NCBI GenBank assembly: GCA_031308135.1
Contig: JAHLJT010000631.1
Location: 213,479,065-213,543,064 of the forward strand
Origin: Acheta domesticus
Taxonomy: Eukaryota > Arthropoda > Insecta > Orthoptera > Gryllidae
Length of the DNA: 64,000 nucleotides
Direction: 5' to 3'
In this document: positions 1-10,274 of the stretch, in pieces
Position numbering within the stretch: the first letter of the stretch is position 1
Layout of the letters: each line of letters opens with the position of its first letter
Program-made: the position numbers and the translations under genes
The notes under the pieces: model-generated
The model's database searches: none
Told to the model about the DNA's origin: nothing
Seen by the model: the letters and a program-made list of their open reading frames with translations, nothing else

Positions 1-683
1 AGATGTACGCGCAAACGTACACGGAGTGCGCCTGTAGTCATATGTCCAATGTATGGGATGTGGACAAGAGCTAGCCATGTTATGTATTTTAGCGTACAAA
101 TTGTGTACTTTGGCCCAAATGAATGTACCCTTGAGCTCGAACGAAATATGCTTGATGTGTTCACGACGGAATCGAAAGGGCATTTACACTATGTCCACAA
201 CAACGCGTACCGTTGCGGATCGATATGCATACCTAGATTGCGAAACCAGTGAATTACTTCCCTTGGAAAAAGTTTTAGTGGAAAACATTTACGATTCTCT
301 CTGAAATTGTTGAAAATTTGCACAATTGAATTCAATTAATTATATGCATTGGCCTGTTATGGACGACTTCACGAGGTGATAACCTCATTGACCCAACCTA
401 ACCTAACCTATGTGAGTGTTAGCAAACAGCAAAAACTTTTTCCCCGAACTTTCATTGCAACTTGAACATGTATGTTTTCACATTCGATGGAATAACCACA
501 CACTGCACTGCCAGTTCATATCTGCCTCTGCCAGCGGTTGTGTTATTCTTCTTCATTCTGCTAATTGTACTTGTGAATGCGTATGTATGTATTTCGCAAA
601 ATTTCAGCATGCATCTAAGGGCTCGGGTGAACACAGTCCTACACCATTTCTTGCTAAAAATGTTAAAAAAAACTCTTTACGAG
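1..683. other. intergenic, no gene recognised
   Basis: Open frames here are short and overlapping and match no family I recognise. The stretch holds a small hairpin (GAGGT/ACCTC, 373-386), three telomere-type units at 395-410, and the left target duplication of the hAT MITE at 676-683. Confidence 0.6.
395..410 (-). repeat. short interstitial telomere-type repeat (TTAGG)n
   Basis: Three consecutive AACCT units (TTAGG on the other strand, the usual insect telomere unit) plus one base. Too short to be a telomere; probably a chance tract or a double-strand-break repair scar. Confidence 0.5.
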
Positions 684-878
684 CAGAGGCGTATATGGGC
701 ATTCAAGCGCCCATGGCAAGCATAGAATTTGCGCCCCTGTCAGGATACTTCAAATTAGGATTGTTGCTATTTCTTTTAGCGGGTATATAGGGACTCTATG
801 GGTATACTCTAAACAGCGACCCTTGTGAGTGGCGCCCATGGCATGTACCATGTCTGCCATACCTTAGATACGCCTCTG
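684..878. mobile_element. hAT-type MITE, copy 1 (195 bp)
   Basis: The ends are inverted: CAGAGGCGTAT at the left and ATACGCCTCTG at the right after one or two mismatches. It is flanked by a perfect 8-bp duplication TTTACGAG (676-683 and 879-886). CAGAG-like termini with 8-bp duplications are the hAT signature. It has no coding capacity, so it is non-autonomous. Two more copies lie at 4979-5154 (opposite orientation) and 56302-56476, sharing the internal GGCGCCCATGGCA motif. Confidence 0.92.
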
Positions 879-886
879 TTTACGAG

Positions 887-1309
887 CCACCAATTCATTA
901 ACGATACGAAATGTGTTTGTATATCACTAAACATGGTTGCGTTTGGTAATTTCAAGAGCTGACATTCGATAGGACACACATCGAACAAGAAATTCGAAAT
1001 GAAATTATGCGATTTTCGCAGTAAATTGCCGCTTACTTCACGAAATCCGCACACTGACCACTGATTAATATGTAGCTATCCTGCAATCTTCTAAAAGGGC
1101 GTGAACTCACTGCTACTAACCAAACTTTGTTTGCGTCCTCATTTCTCATTACTTCAGCATTAATTCAACACAATATAAAAATTTCCTTTTATCATAACAC
1201 TCTCCACTGTCACTTTAAATAAAACATACGTGTTCCTTTAATCTTTGTGCTTGGTTCTCGGATCTCGTTGCGTGTCTCTTGCGACCTTGCGCGGTTAATG
1301 GACGTAACT
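887..1309. other. intergenic, nothing recognised
   Basis: AT-rich sequence without a convincing coding frame. The 3' part may belong to the degraded 5' end of the LINE that follows, whose left boundary I cannot place. Confidence 0.4.
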
Positions 1310-1322
1310 ATAAATAATAATA

Positions 1323-2575
1323 TGATTCCTGAAAATTGGAAGGAGGCCATTGATTCACAAGGGAGGAGACAGAAGGGTTGTTAACAACTACAGGCCTATT
1401 AGTTTGGCATCAGTCGTATGCAAGCAGATGGAACACTTGATTGCAGAGTATATTAGAAAAGTTTGGAATAAAACTGATTGGCTATTTCAAAATCAACACG
1501 GTTTTCGTCCTGGGTATTCGTGCGTTAGCCAGACTATTGCTTTATGTCAGGACACAGCGGATTCACTAGATAAAGGGAGTAGGGTCGATGCAATAATATT
1601 AGATTTTTCTAAGGCATTCGATCTTGTTCCACATGGTCTTTTATTCGCCAAATTGTCAGAAACGGGATTAGATCATCGAATAATCTTGTGGATAAAAGAA
1701 TTTCTTTCGGGGCGCACTCAAACAGTCAGGATTGGCGATAAATATTCATCAAAAGTTGATGTAACGTCTGGGGTCCCCTAGGGGAGTGTGCTAGGGCCAC
1801 TACTATTTTTAGCGTTTATTAATGACATTGCAACTGGAATGAAATCGAAAGTTAGATTTTTCGCCGATGATTGTATAATATATAGGAGTATTGACTCGTC
1901 TTCGGATGAAAATGTTTTACAGAACGATCTAAACTGTTTATGGAACTGGGCGGGCAAAAGTAAGATGGAATTAAATCCGGAAAAGAGTAAATTCATTTGT
2001 TTTACCAAGTGTCGCTCGAATGTACACTCCAATTATAAATTAGGAACCAACGTTATACCACGTGTAAAAAGCTATGAGTATTTGGGTTTGGTCCTGAGAA
2101 GCGACTTGGATTGGTCGGATCATATTAACAATACGGTAAAAAAATCCTGGAGAGCACTGCATTTTGTAATGCGTATCCTAAAAAATAGTAGTCCAAATAC
2201 CCGATCCCTAGCATATACTACACTAGTTCGTCCTATTTTAGAATACGGATCAGCATGCTGGGACCCGTACAGGAAAGGTCAAATTGAGGCGTTAGATAAA
2301 TTTCAAAAATGGGCCGGTAAGTTTTCAAATCATAGGCGCATTGTTGATGAACGAGAAAAATGGGAGTCCTTATCTAAGAGAAGCCAGATTATAAAAGCAG
2401 AGGAGACCATCCGTAGAAAATACGATGTAGAAAGCAAAGAACTGATGTAGGCAAGTTCTCCTTTGTGAATCGCACTATAGTAGATTGGAACAAACTACCT
2501 GCAAAAGCACTAGAGACTCTTCCTTCTAATGTAGGCAAATTTAAAAATATACTAAATTCTATTCAGATCACTATC
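1323..2575 (+). pseudogene. broken reverse transcriptase of the CR1/L2-like LINE
   Basis: Visible motifs in order: IPENWKEA (about 1325), NNYRPISLASVVCK (about 1380), GFRPGYS, the DFSKAFDLVPH block (RT motif A), SGVP-stop-GSVLGPLLF (about 1770-1810), FFADDC (catalytic FADD, about 1857-1874), and the thumb region to WNKLPAKALETLP (about 2490). Three lesions are seen. A frameshift lies near 1343-1350. An in-frame TAG at about 1780 stands exactly where the family has the glutamine of GVPQGS, so a single C-to-T change would explain it. A third break at 2448 (TAG) is followed by the correct continuation in another frame. The copy cannot be active. Confidence 0.88.
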
Positions 2576-2593
2576 AATACTGAGACAATTACC

Positions 2594-2634
<41 letters not shown>

Positions 2635-2693
2635 CATTATTATTACTGTTGTTATTATTATTACTGATATAAATATCATCATTATTAACACTG
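2594..2693 (+). repeat. (ATT)n microsatellite in LINE 3' region
   Basis: An almost pure ATT run with a few interruptions (ATC, ACTG) after 2633. It lies inside the LINE 3' part. Confidence 0.9.
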
Positions 2694-3015
2694 CTTTTAG
2701 CTTTGGTGTAATTCTTAAGTTATTATTATTGCATATATAGTTTTTGTTATTTTTATTACTATTGTTATGTCCGTTATACAGTGGAGTGAAGTGAAGTGTA
2801 GTGTAATGAAAGGGAAGGGAGTGTAGTGTAGTGAAGTGTTAGTTAAACTAGAAGTCATTTTAGAGATAACTAGAAATTAATTAGAATTAGGATATCATCG
2901 TCTAATTCTAATGGTAATTATAATTGTTAATGGTTGTTATTGTTCTAATTCTGATTGTTGTCATGTTTGCCACCGAGCATTAGCTCAAAGCGAACTAATA
3001 AATCTATCTATCTCT

Positions 3016-3469
3016 CATGCACTACTTCATGAAGTACAAGTTACGTGATGTACGGTACGTAAAGAAATTAATGAGTGTTTGAAATGAATGTGTAAACGAC
3101 GTGTGCTGTCTGTAGGATATTTTAACAGCCCTTAAATCTACGAATGTATAATGAAGTGTACGAATTTGAAATGTATATTGAATGTCGGGAAAGTGCCGCA
3201 ACAGAGGAGAAGCGGATGTGTGCAGGGTGTGGAAGTGTTCACGTTGTGTTCTTTATGAGTACAAAAAGTTTCAAACTAAGTGTACAAGAGATGTGGACTA
3301 CTGTACGGTATGGGCAGGAGTAGTTCACCCAGAGAAAAACACGTAGTACACAGCTGCTCTACAGACCACAACACGGGTTTTCACCAGGGTTATGGAAGCA
3401 TTGACTAACAATTGTACTGTTTTCAAGGCAATACACATTGCTTCCAAGACAATATGAATTATATCAATT
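3016..3469. other. intergenic, nothing recognised
   Basis: AT-rich sequence with GTAC-containing words near 3035-3060. I see no coding frame or repeat family. Confidence 0.4.
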
Positions 3470-3530
3470 TGAATTAAATGTATCTCATGAAAAGAGACAA
3501 TATTGATAATTCATGTGGAGGGGCTGCCTC
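3470..3530. repeat. unnamed dispersed repeat, copy 1
   Basis: Carries AAATGTATCTCATG followed by AAAGAGACAATATTGATAA. The same block with few differences recurs at 14630-14690, and both are followed by CTCGYCTTCC-like sequence about 30 bp later. Full extent and class are unknown. Confidence 0.6.
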
Positions 3531-3654
3531 TCGTCTTCCGTCTCTGATTGAAGAGCGATCTGCGCCCAATGAATGGAATGTTCTTGTAGCTCCATGACGT
3601 GATTACGTTGGTAACAAGATTCTCTCATTGCCTTAGGTGGCTCTGGGCATCAAC

Positions 3655-3915
3655 TGATGTCACTGCAGTGGCTCAGTCCGGGAGGTCCTAGGGTTCGCGT
3701 CCCAACAGTGGCAGGATTTTCGACACTGGCTATATAACTAAGTCGAATTCAGCCGCTGCAGCGGCCGTCTGAAGGAGAATTCTAGCGGCCGTCTGCTATG
3801 ATCGCGAGTTTTCCGTGGTTTCTCCAATTACACTAGGCGAATGGCGGAGTAGTACCCTAACAAACGGGACACGGACTGAGCGGGATCTTTCCTTCTTCTT
3901 CCTCGTTCTATTCTA
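3655..3915 (+). mobile_element. tRNA-derived SINE, family A, copy 1
   Basis: Begins with pol III-like boxes placed unusually close together: TGGCTCAGTCCGGG (A-box-like, about 3669) and GGGTTCGCGTCCC (B box, about 3691). A body follows with GAATTCAGC and GAGAATTCTAGC, then a conserved 3' part including ACCCTAACAAACGGGACACGG and TTCCTTCTTCTTCC. The body recurs on the minus strand at 51706-51935 and the 3' part at 43695-43795. The shortened A-B spacing suggests an internal deletion of the tRNA-like head. Confidence 0.72.
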
Positions 3916-4489
3916 ACCTCTTACACACACAATTACATGCACTACACTACCACATGTCGGGAGTCCAGTCGGGTGCTTACTGTTTGTCCTGGCTGGGGCG
4001 ATGCCCCCCTGGTTGGGGAAATCTCTTCCAGCCAACGTGTAAGTCGGCGTCGTATCTCGCCATTCAGCGTGCGAAGATCACCGCCATCTCTCCCGATAAA
4101 AACATACATCACACTTATGGGACTAATGACCTCAGCAGTTGACGCGTCCGAAAACGCTAATCATGTAATCAATTAATCTAGATAATCCGTTATTCACTTC
4201 ATCATTCTAACACCCCATAATTTAATAATATTAAGTTGAGTTTTATTTACAAAACTTTACTTCACAATATACAAACTTTGGCTATTAGAGATTATTCACG
4301 AGAAATGAATGTTGAAGTGAAATAAATGAACGTTGAGTCACGAAATGCTTTATTTTATCCTATCGGGAAACGACAACGGGATCATCTGCTATCCAGACAG
4401 ATGCTCTAGAATGCCTAAAAGCCGCCGCAGTTAGCCCATCTTTAAGAAGGCTGGCGAACGGACGGAGTTTTACATTGCGACCGTTGGAG
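3916..4489. other. intergenic with a SINE-tail-like fragment
   Basis: At 4118-4145 the words GGGACTAATGACCTCAGCAG resemble the 3' ends of arthropod SINEs as I remember them, so a truncated SINE may lie within about 3950-4150. The rest is AT-rich with no recognised content. Confidence 0.35.
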
Positions 4490-4820
4490 AGGTACTTGAT
4501 TTCAATTCAATTATGCCTTGCAAGGCTCAGGCACCTCATCCGCCTGACCACGCACATTTCGCTCTTTTATCATCTCGTAGCGAAAGAAGGGATCACTCGG
4601 GCGAAGAAACAGGCAATTTAGATCAGAGGTTTCTTGTAGCCTTGAGGATCTTTTACATGTAGTAAATATACATGGGACAGTCGGCTTCACTTCCGCCTCC
4701 GAAGGAAGGTACACGGAAGATTTTTTCGACCTTAAAAATCCACACGTCGATTGGATTTGAACGTTGGGCATAAAAGTCCGATACGTTAACCTTTAAACCA
4801 CGCGGAACCGCTACTTGCCG
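4490..4820 (-). mobile_element. tRNA-derived SINE, family B
   Basis: Read on the minus strand, the head has an A-box-like GCGTGGTTTAAAGG and a B-box-like GTTCAAATCC about 35 bp later, around an ACTTTTA anticodon-loop-like segment. The body (ATCTTCCGTGTACC, GGCGGAAGTGAAGCC, CCCATGTA, CAAGAAACCTCTG) resembles the conserved central domain of invertebrate SINEs. The 3' end is an ATTGAATTGA-type tail near 4500. Open frames on this strand are not credible proteins. The source tRNA is uncertain. Confidence 0.6.
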
Positions 4821-4978
4821 ATCATTCGAGCTACCTTTGGTAAGTGCTTTAACGCGTAGTGAAATGATGGTACATCTGTCAAAACCGGCCGTTTTCAGTG
4901 AAAGAGAGCATTGCAATCCCACACTATTGGTCATACTAAACAATACTTCAATATATCTATGTCTACACAGCTTGCCGT

Positions 4979-5154
4979 CTGTGGCGTATCTACGGTATGG
5001 CAGGCATGGCACGTGCCATGGGCGCCACTCACTAGGGCCGCTGTTCAGATTATACCCGCTAAAACAAATAACAAAAACCTTAATTTCAAGCATCCCCACA
5101 GGGGCGCAAATTCTATGCTTGCCATGGGCGCCTGAATACCTAGATACGCCTCTG
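4979..5154. mobile_element. hAT-type MITE, copy 2 (176 bp)
   Basis: Same family as 684-878 but inverted relative to it. The left end CTGTGGCGTATCTA differs at two positions from the right end's reverse complement CAGAGGCGTATCTA. A perfect 8-bp duplication CTTGCCGT flanks it (4971-4978 and 5155-5162). It is non-coding. Confidence 0.92.
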
Positions 5155-5162
5155 CTTGCCGT

Positions 5163-5574
5163 ACAGAAATGCTGAAAAGTACTAGAATACGTTGAGCGTT
5201 AAGTACGAAAAACGGCCAATTCGCAAATTAGCAGGTGAATTCGCCCATTAGCCCGATGTTGAACAAAATTGCATGATTGTCGATGAACTATGGTAGCCAC
5301 TACTTCATTGACCCGGAAGAAAGTGACGCTTCGATACGCAGGTCCAATTTGAGGACGAGGCTCGGGCCTTCGGCCCTCGCGTTAACATAAAACATCCTTG
5401 AGTCTATCCAAAGCATACTTACCAAAGCATTTTATGCGAATACACCTTAAAAATAATTAGGCGTAAATATTTTCTTCTCGACACCATAAACTTAATGAAA
5501 CTGAATCAGCGCCATCCTTTCGCATTTTCGTGATCGCAAGCTCTTTTCCATTCCCATCACTATGGCCAGCAAGT
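5163..5574. other. intergenic, nothing recognised
   Basis: Mixed sequence. A short GGGCCTTCGGCCC palindrome lies near 5366-5380. No coding frame stands out. Confidence 0.4.
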
Positions 5575-5905
5575 CAATTCACAGTTGCCGCTCCGGCCGC
5601 CAGGGTCGCGCTGGGCCGGTGACCGGCGCCACGCCGCGGGCGGGCGGGGCGGCCGCAGAAGAAGCTAACGAACGCGCGCGGACGGGCTGACGCACGCACG
5701 GGCGACGGCTGGACCGGCGGTAATGCGATTAGCCGGCGGATAATGAGCTGGCGCCGGATCAGGTCCATTAGCCGCGCCGCGCCGCCGCCACCGCCGCCCT
5801 TTGTCCGCGTCCGAGGACAGCGCCGCGCTCATTGCTTTAATGAGGCCTCCGTCCGCGCACGGGCGCTCGCCTCGGCGCTTTGAAGTAGCGGAGCGCCAAC
5901 TTTTT
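5575..5905. other. GC- and CpG-rich island with ATTA/TAAT sites
   Basis: About 330 bp of very high GC and CpG content in AT-rich surroundings. It contains several homeodomain-core words: TAATGCGATTA (5721-5731), GATAATGAG (near 5739-5747), CCATTA (5765-5770), and the inverted pair CTCATT...AATGAG (5828-5844). It could be a CpG-island promoter, a conserved enhancer or the edge of an unseen exon. The minus-strand frames through it are compositionally driven and match no family I know. Confidence 0.45.
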
Positions 5906-5929
5906 GCGGAGACCTCTTTTGCACACACT

Positions 5930-6364
5930 TCAAAAACTATCCGGGAACCCTTAAGAGATTCTCTTTATACGCGTTAAGTCGATCAAAGTTTACTGTATTA
6001 ATATCGGAACGAAGAGATACGTCGAGTTGTAGGTGAAATCAAAATTGGTGGCAAATACTTGGTCAAAATCAGATGTTAATTACAAAACAAAAATCTGAAT
6101 ATGCCATTGACATTCGTTTTTTATCAGATTTAATTGATACGTGGATCACAACAATTCACCTCACAACCAAATAACACTGTTAGTTGACTTGCAGGAGAAT
6201 CGCGATAATCCGAGTCTCTGTTAACAGAGGTTCTGAGACAATATCGGAGTACTGTGTATTATAGTACTCTTCGGGTAATACCACGAATACGGAAATCGTC
6301 GTTGCTGTCAGAAATTTCTGCATTACTTTTAATGTAAATGTGTATAAAAGTAATTATCATGAAC
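5930..6364. other. intergenic, nothing recognised
   Basis: AT-rich DNA with no coding frame or recognised repeat. The ATTAAATTTAATGTAC motif begins near its right edge. Confidence 0.4.
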
Positions 6365-6640
6365 GCACATTAAATTTAATGTACACTTACAGGAGCGTTA
6401 AAGTACATGTACATTAAATTTAGTGTACGCGCACAATTAAATTTAATGTACCCAAGTACTTTCATTTCAACGAACATATTTACATAATTTTAATTCGTGT
6501 GTACATTAATTTCAATGTAATTATTTACATTAATTTTCATTCATGCATACAGTAATTTCAATGTACGTGTTTCCATTAGTTTTAATTACGTGTAATTTTA
6601 AGAGTTCTCTTATTAATTTTAATGTACACGTTTACATGAA
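6365..6640. repeat. degenerate tandem repeat, unit about 24 bp
   Basis: Some ten imperfect units of the type ATTAATTTCAATGTACGTGTTTAC, several with the palindromic core ATTAAATTTAAT. Similar words reappear at 9228-9310, on the far side of the hAT insertion at 6779-8665. Confidence 0.6.
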
Positions 6641-6778
6641 TAATTTTAAGGTATGAAAATATAACTTTTAATATAGTACATGCTTATGTACGTTTGATGC
6701 ATGTATGTATTAATTTCAAAGAATCTGCGTTTATTTTAATATAAATGTAAACTTTATTTTTTACTGATACATAATTAT

Positions 6779-8665
6779 TAGGGCCCGGATAATTATGTAA
6801 TTACATATTTTCCTAAGGTAACACTATCAAGTTGAATCAACAATATATTCACGTTTTACGTCGATTAGTGGCCAAAAACGTTGAGTTTTTAGTACATATA
6901 TTTACATATTTTGCCCGAAATTACATATATTTACATATTTTACACAAATGAACATATTTTTACATATTACTGGATTTTTCCATTATCCTACATTTAAAAA
7001 ATATAATTCTTTATTTTTTATTTCTGGTTTTGATAAGGAATCATCCAAACAAACAATTCAGAATTGTCAAACATCTTTTTCTGTAGCCTCCTCTCTAAAA
7101 TGAAGCTATTATTACGCGCTAAAATGAGTGTATCCATAAATGACAACGGTATTGGAAGTAAAAGGGGAAGGCGACGATGCAATCCATAGCTTCTGTTCTG
7201 TTAGTTTTCAGCGCGAGTATTGCAGAGAACAGAAAGGAAGTTTGATTTGTGAAAATGATATCTTTAGCAGGCGATATCGCGCACCCACTTCGCATATTTT
7301 AGAGGTCTCCTTTGACCTTGATACCCTTCACCAGAAACTACACGCACCAGTTCAAGAAGGGCCATTGACATTTTTCTTTTCCTGATTTTTACATGCGTCC
7401 CTCTACCGTTGTTCGTAAATTATCTCTTTGGACCGAAAATCTTAAGTAAAATCTCGCCGTGGAACTGATGTGAAAGGAAATCATATTGGTAAGGTTGTGA
7501 TAGATTTAATGAACTTTAAAAGTGTAAGTTTTATTTTGTTAACTTGTGAAGTGTTACCCAAATGCAACCATCAAACTATTACAAAACTGTTTAACGATAC
7601 AACGGGATTTTTGTGGCCTAATGAATTTAAACATAATGTCCTCCTTCCGGTATTAGTGCAGCGCCGTACATGTGCAAGGCAGCAGAAGCCCTGCAGATAT
7701 TGTTCCAAAATTACTACTTCTAACCTATCTTGTGTATGCGTTGTGTTTGCAGAATTGATTAGATCTCAGTTTGATAAAGTTGACGCATTGATTTCCAATA
7801 CAAAAAAGGATTAACGAGATGGGGCACCTGGATTGACGCTATGAGCTACAATACTCAAAATTTTGATTTTGTAATATAAGTTACACATCAATTTGATTCT
7901 GAAGCTGCAGCATCTATAAGCATATCGAAGCAATTGTTTGAGACTCAAAAGCTGAACAAATATATTGCCCCATTTTTCAGTAAGCAATACAATTAAATGT
8001 TTGTAAACATGTTCCCTAAAACTTTCTAGTAGCTTTGGAATTACCCAATCAGCAGTTGCTTCTTTAAAATCTGTTCATTTATCATTCGAGGGTCAATAGG
8101 GGGATCAAGAGAAGAAAAAGAGGCCTTCCGTTCTGGAGAAAAACCCAGGATTCGAAACAATTTGTGCTATTAGTGCAGTGCTATGAGGGGACAATTCCCT
8201 CACACTGGATCCAGAAAACGGAGAATAATAGAAAGTGTATTTGACATGAATGTTTAGATGCGTTTTTAAACAAATCCTTCATATTTTTCAGTCAAAATGC
8301 AATTCGTCACGTCTCCTCGAAATTCTCTTTCTTTAGAGACCTCATTTATAAAGATTGGTTGCGTATTAGAGCCGCAAAGGGAAGTTATGCTACTAAAATA
8401 ATATCGGAGACGATATATGTTTTTTATTAATTCGAAGATCGTTGAAAATAATAGGATTATGAGAACTATAATGTTTAATTTTGGTCTGTATATTAAGTAC
8501 ACAGAACAATATATACTAAGATAAAGGTATTTTAATAAAATATAATTGTTACAATGATACTTAATGTTACATATTTCATACTTTTGAGTACACATTTCTG
8601 TATATTATAATACATATATATGTACATATTTTCCCAATTTTTAGTACATAATTATCCGGGCCCTA
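6779..8665. mobile_element. degraded hAT DNA transposon (1.89 kb)
   Basis: The termini are inverted: TAGGGCCCGGATAATTATGT at 6779-6798, with its near-perfect reverse complement ending at 8665. The flanking 8-mers ATAATTAT (6771-6778) and GTAATTAT (8666-8673) differ at one base, consistent with an old hAT 8-bp target duplication. The interior holds transposase remains near 7470-7660. Length and decay suggest an internally deleted, inactive copy. Confidence 0.8.
7470..7814 (+). pseudogene. hAT transposase remnant
   Basis: The frame reads through LLTCEVLPKCNHQTITKLF and then FLWPNEFKHNVLLPVL. This resembles the part of hAT transposases (as I remember the family) with a NHxTI segment followed by LWP and an LL-rich strand. 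The expected continuation is lost within 20 codons. Frames just upstream (7140-7385) and downstream (7820-8110) may carry further decayed pieces that I cannot align. No catalytic residues can be assigned. Confidence 0.55.
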
Positions 8666-8673
8666 GTAATTAT

Positions 8674-10124
8674 ATATTACGGCATTTGATACAACTGTCA
8701 CCATAAACTGCATAGCTTATCTACATCGAGAGAATTGTTACGAGGGAAATATGAAAACAGTTGAATTATTTCACATGTTTTCATGTTGAATATGATCTGA
8801 CTTCTAACAAACTGCTTTTGTGAAGTTATCAGATTCGCTCCCGGTCAAAACATGGAGTTCCCCTAATTTAATTTTATTACGCTGTATAACGAAAGCTAAA
8901 GAAAGTAATAACACGATATTTCACAAGAAATTCATTGTAACTAATTTATCAGACTTCACTTTCAAAAATCCAATATGGCTGAATTGCTTCACCACCGCTT
9001 CAGCAGCTCTCGATGTTGACAGTCAACAGTTCTAGGAAACTGATGTGATGAAAACAGTAAGTGAAGAATAGAATTTAACAGTTTCACACGCTTCCATATC
9101 AGAAAGTAATGACGATTTTTTGATTTTGCACACGTTTTAGAAAAGTCTACTATTACTCTAATACGTAAGAACACTCGACTACAAGAGCTGTCAGAATGCG
9201 AATGAATATGAATCACTGTCAAAAATTACATTAAATTTAATATAGATTTAATTTACGACTATACATGAATCTTAATGTACCTTGTACATTAAAGGAAGAT
9301 TAATGTATTTGTACGTTAAAAATATTGACATTTTTCTGTATTTTGAGAAGAAATTTAATAATAATTAAGCGGTAATTAACAATTTTATTAAGCTGAGGTA
9401 ATAACATACATTAATAAATTGGTGAACTTAAGTTCAGTATTATAAAACGCGCGAGATAATGTTCAGCGTTATTGTCCCGTATCAATAATAAATCATCTTT
9501 CAATTATATTTTGCTTTTAAACCTTATTTTACTCAATAATTCAATTTCGTGCCTAAAATAATGAGTCATCATTATTACAATCATCTTTATCATTATTGTA
9601 ATCATTATGAGTTATCATTGTATTACATTTATACGCATATAAATTGTTTAATACAAGCTTACTGCATACTGCGTTCCGTGCATTTTATTTAGAATTAAAA
9701 TTATTTAAAGAAATAATTTACATTAATATTTTTATACAACTAATTTGAAAAGCGATATTCCTCTCCGCTGGATGATCAGATCCAACGCCGACCTTCACGT
9801 CTCTTGGAGGGAATTTCCCCGTTCAGGTGTTCCTTTCAATGGGGCACCGCCTCAGCCTGAACAAGTTCTAATCTCCTGTTCTCCCAACATGTGTGGTAGT
9901 GCGCTCGCAGTCCATATCCCGTTTGTGAGGGTTCTGCTCCGGCATTCGTCAGATGCCGATCGGAGAAACTGTAAACTACCGATCGGAATATAATACTTCT
10001 CTTCCATACAGCAGCTGAATACGACCTAGCTATAGAATTAGTGTCGAAAATCCGTCAAAGTCATCCGTCAAACTCGAACCCTTAGACCTCCCGGTCAGAG
10101 TTACCAGAGACAATGATAAACATA
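8674..10124. other. intergenic, no gene recognised
   Basis: AT-rich. ATTAAATTTAAT-type words occur at 9228-9310, and two copies of the palindrome CCGATCGG lie near 9956-9987. A less AT-rich patch (9750-9990) has an 82-codon frame of no recognisable family. Nothing else is supported. Confidence 0.45.
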
Positions 10125-10274
10125 TTACTTTCTCGTACACGTACAATACACGGAGTGATATACGTAGTATAGGGAAAGTTATGTAATGCTGCGCGAAAAA
10201 ATGGCCAATTTTGGGCGGAAAAAAATTCATTGCCGGGCCGTGATAACGAAAAAGTGGATAAAAGAAAGGAAAAC
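10125..10274 (+). mobile_element. Helitron-like element, 5' end fragment
   Basis: Starts TTACTTTCTCGTACACG and continues through CACGGAGTGATATACGTAG, AAAGTTATGTAATGCTGCGCG and GCCGGGCCGTGATAACG, the same order as the 5' ends of copies at 29.5, 40.0 and 42.0 kb. It then jumps by an internal deletion from GTGGATAAAA to GAAAGGAAAACGTCCGTCC, the start of the family's microsatellite. That microsatellite has become the 9-bp array that follows. Confidence 0.85.

Larger units (their letters stand above)
1310..3015 (+). mobile_element. 5'-truncated non-LTR retrotransposon, CR1/L2-like
   Basis: A LINE fragment: reverse-transcriptase coding remains to about 2575, then a 3' untranslated part with an ATT tract (2594-2693) and GTGAAGTGTA-rich low-complexity sequence. 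It ends at AATAAATCTATCTATCT near 3000-3015; microsatellite-like 3' tails are typical of CR1/L2-group elements. The 5' ORF and endonuclease are missing, as expected for a truncated insertion. Clade placement rests on the style of the C-terminal region and is not proven. Confidence 0.8.

Noticed and set aside
395..410. Telomere or telomeric retrotransposon site
   Set aside because: Only three units, interstitial, with ordinary flanks.
4745..4820. Functional tRNA gene on the minus strand
   Set aside because: A and B boxes are present but the arms do not pair well and a SINE body follows, so it is a SINE head.
4653..5099. 148-codon minus-strand frame
   Set aside because: Runs through a hAT MITE and a SINE, so it is not a host gene.
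5665..5928. Arginine/alanine-rich frames across the GC island
   Set aside because: Typical of GC-rich DNA; no motif and no splice context.
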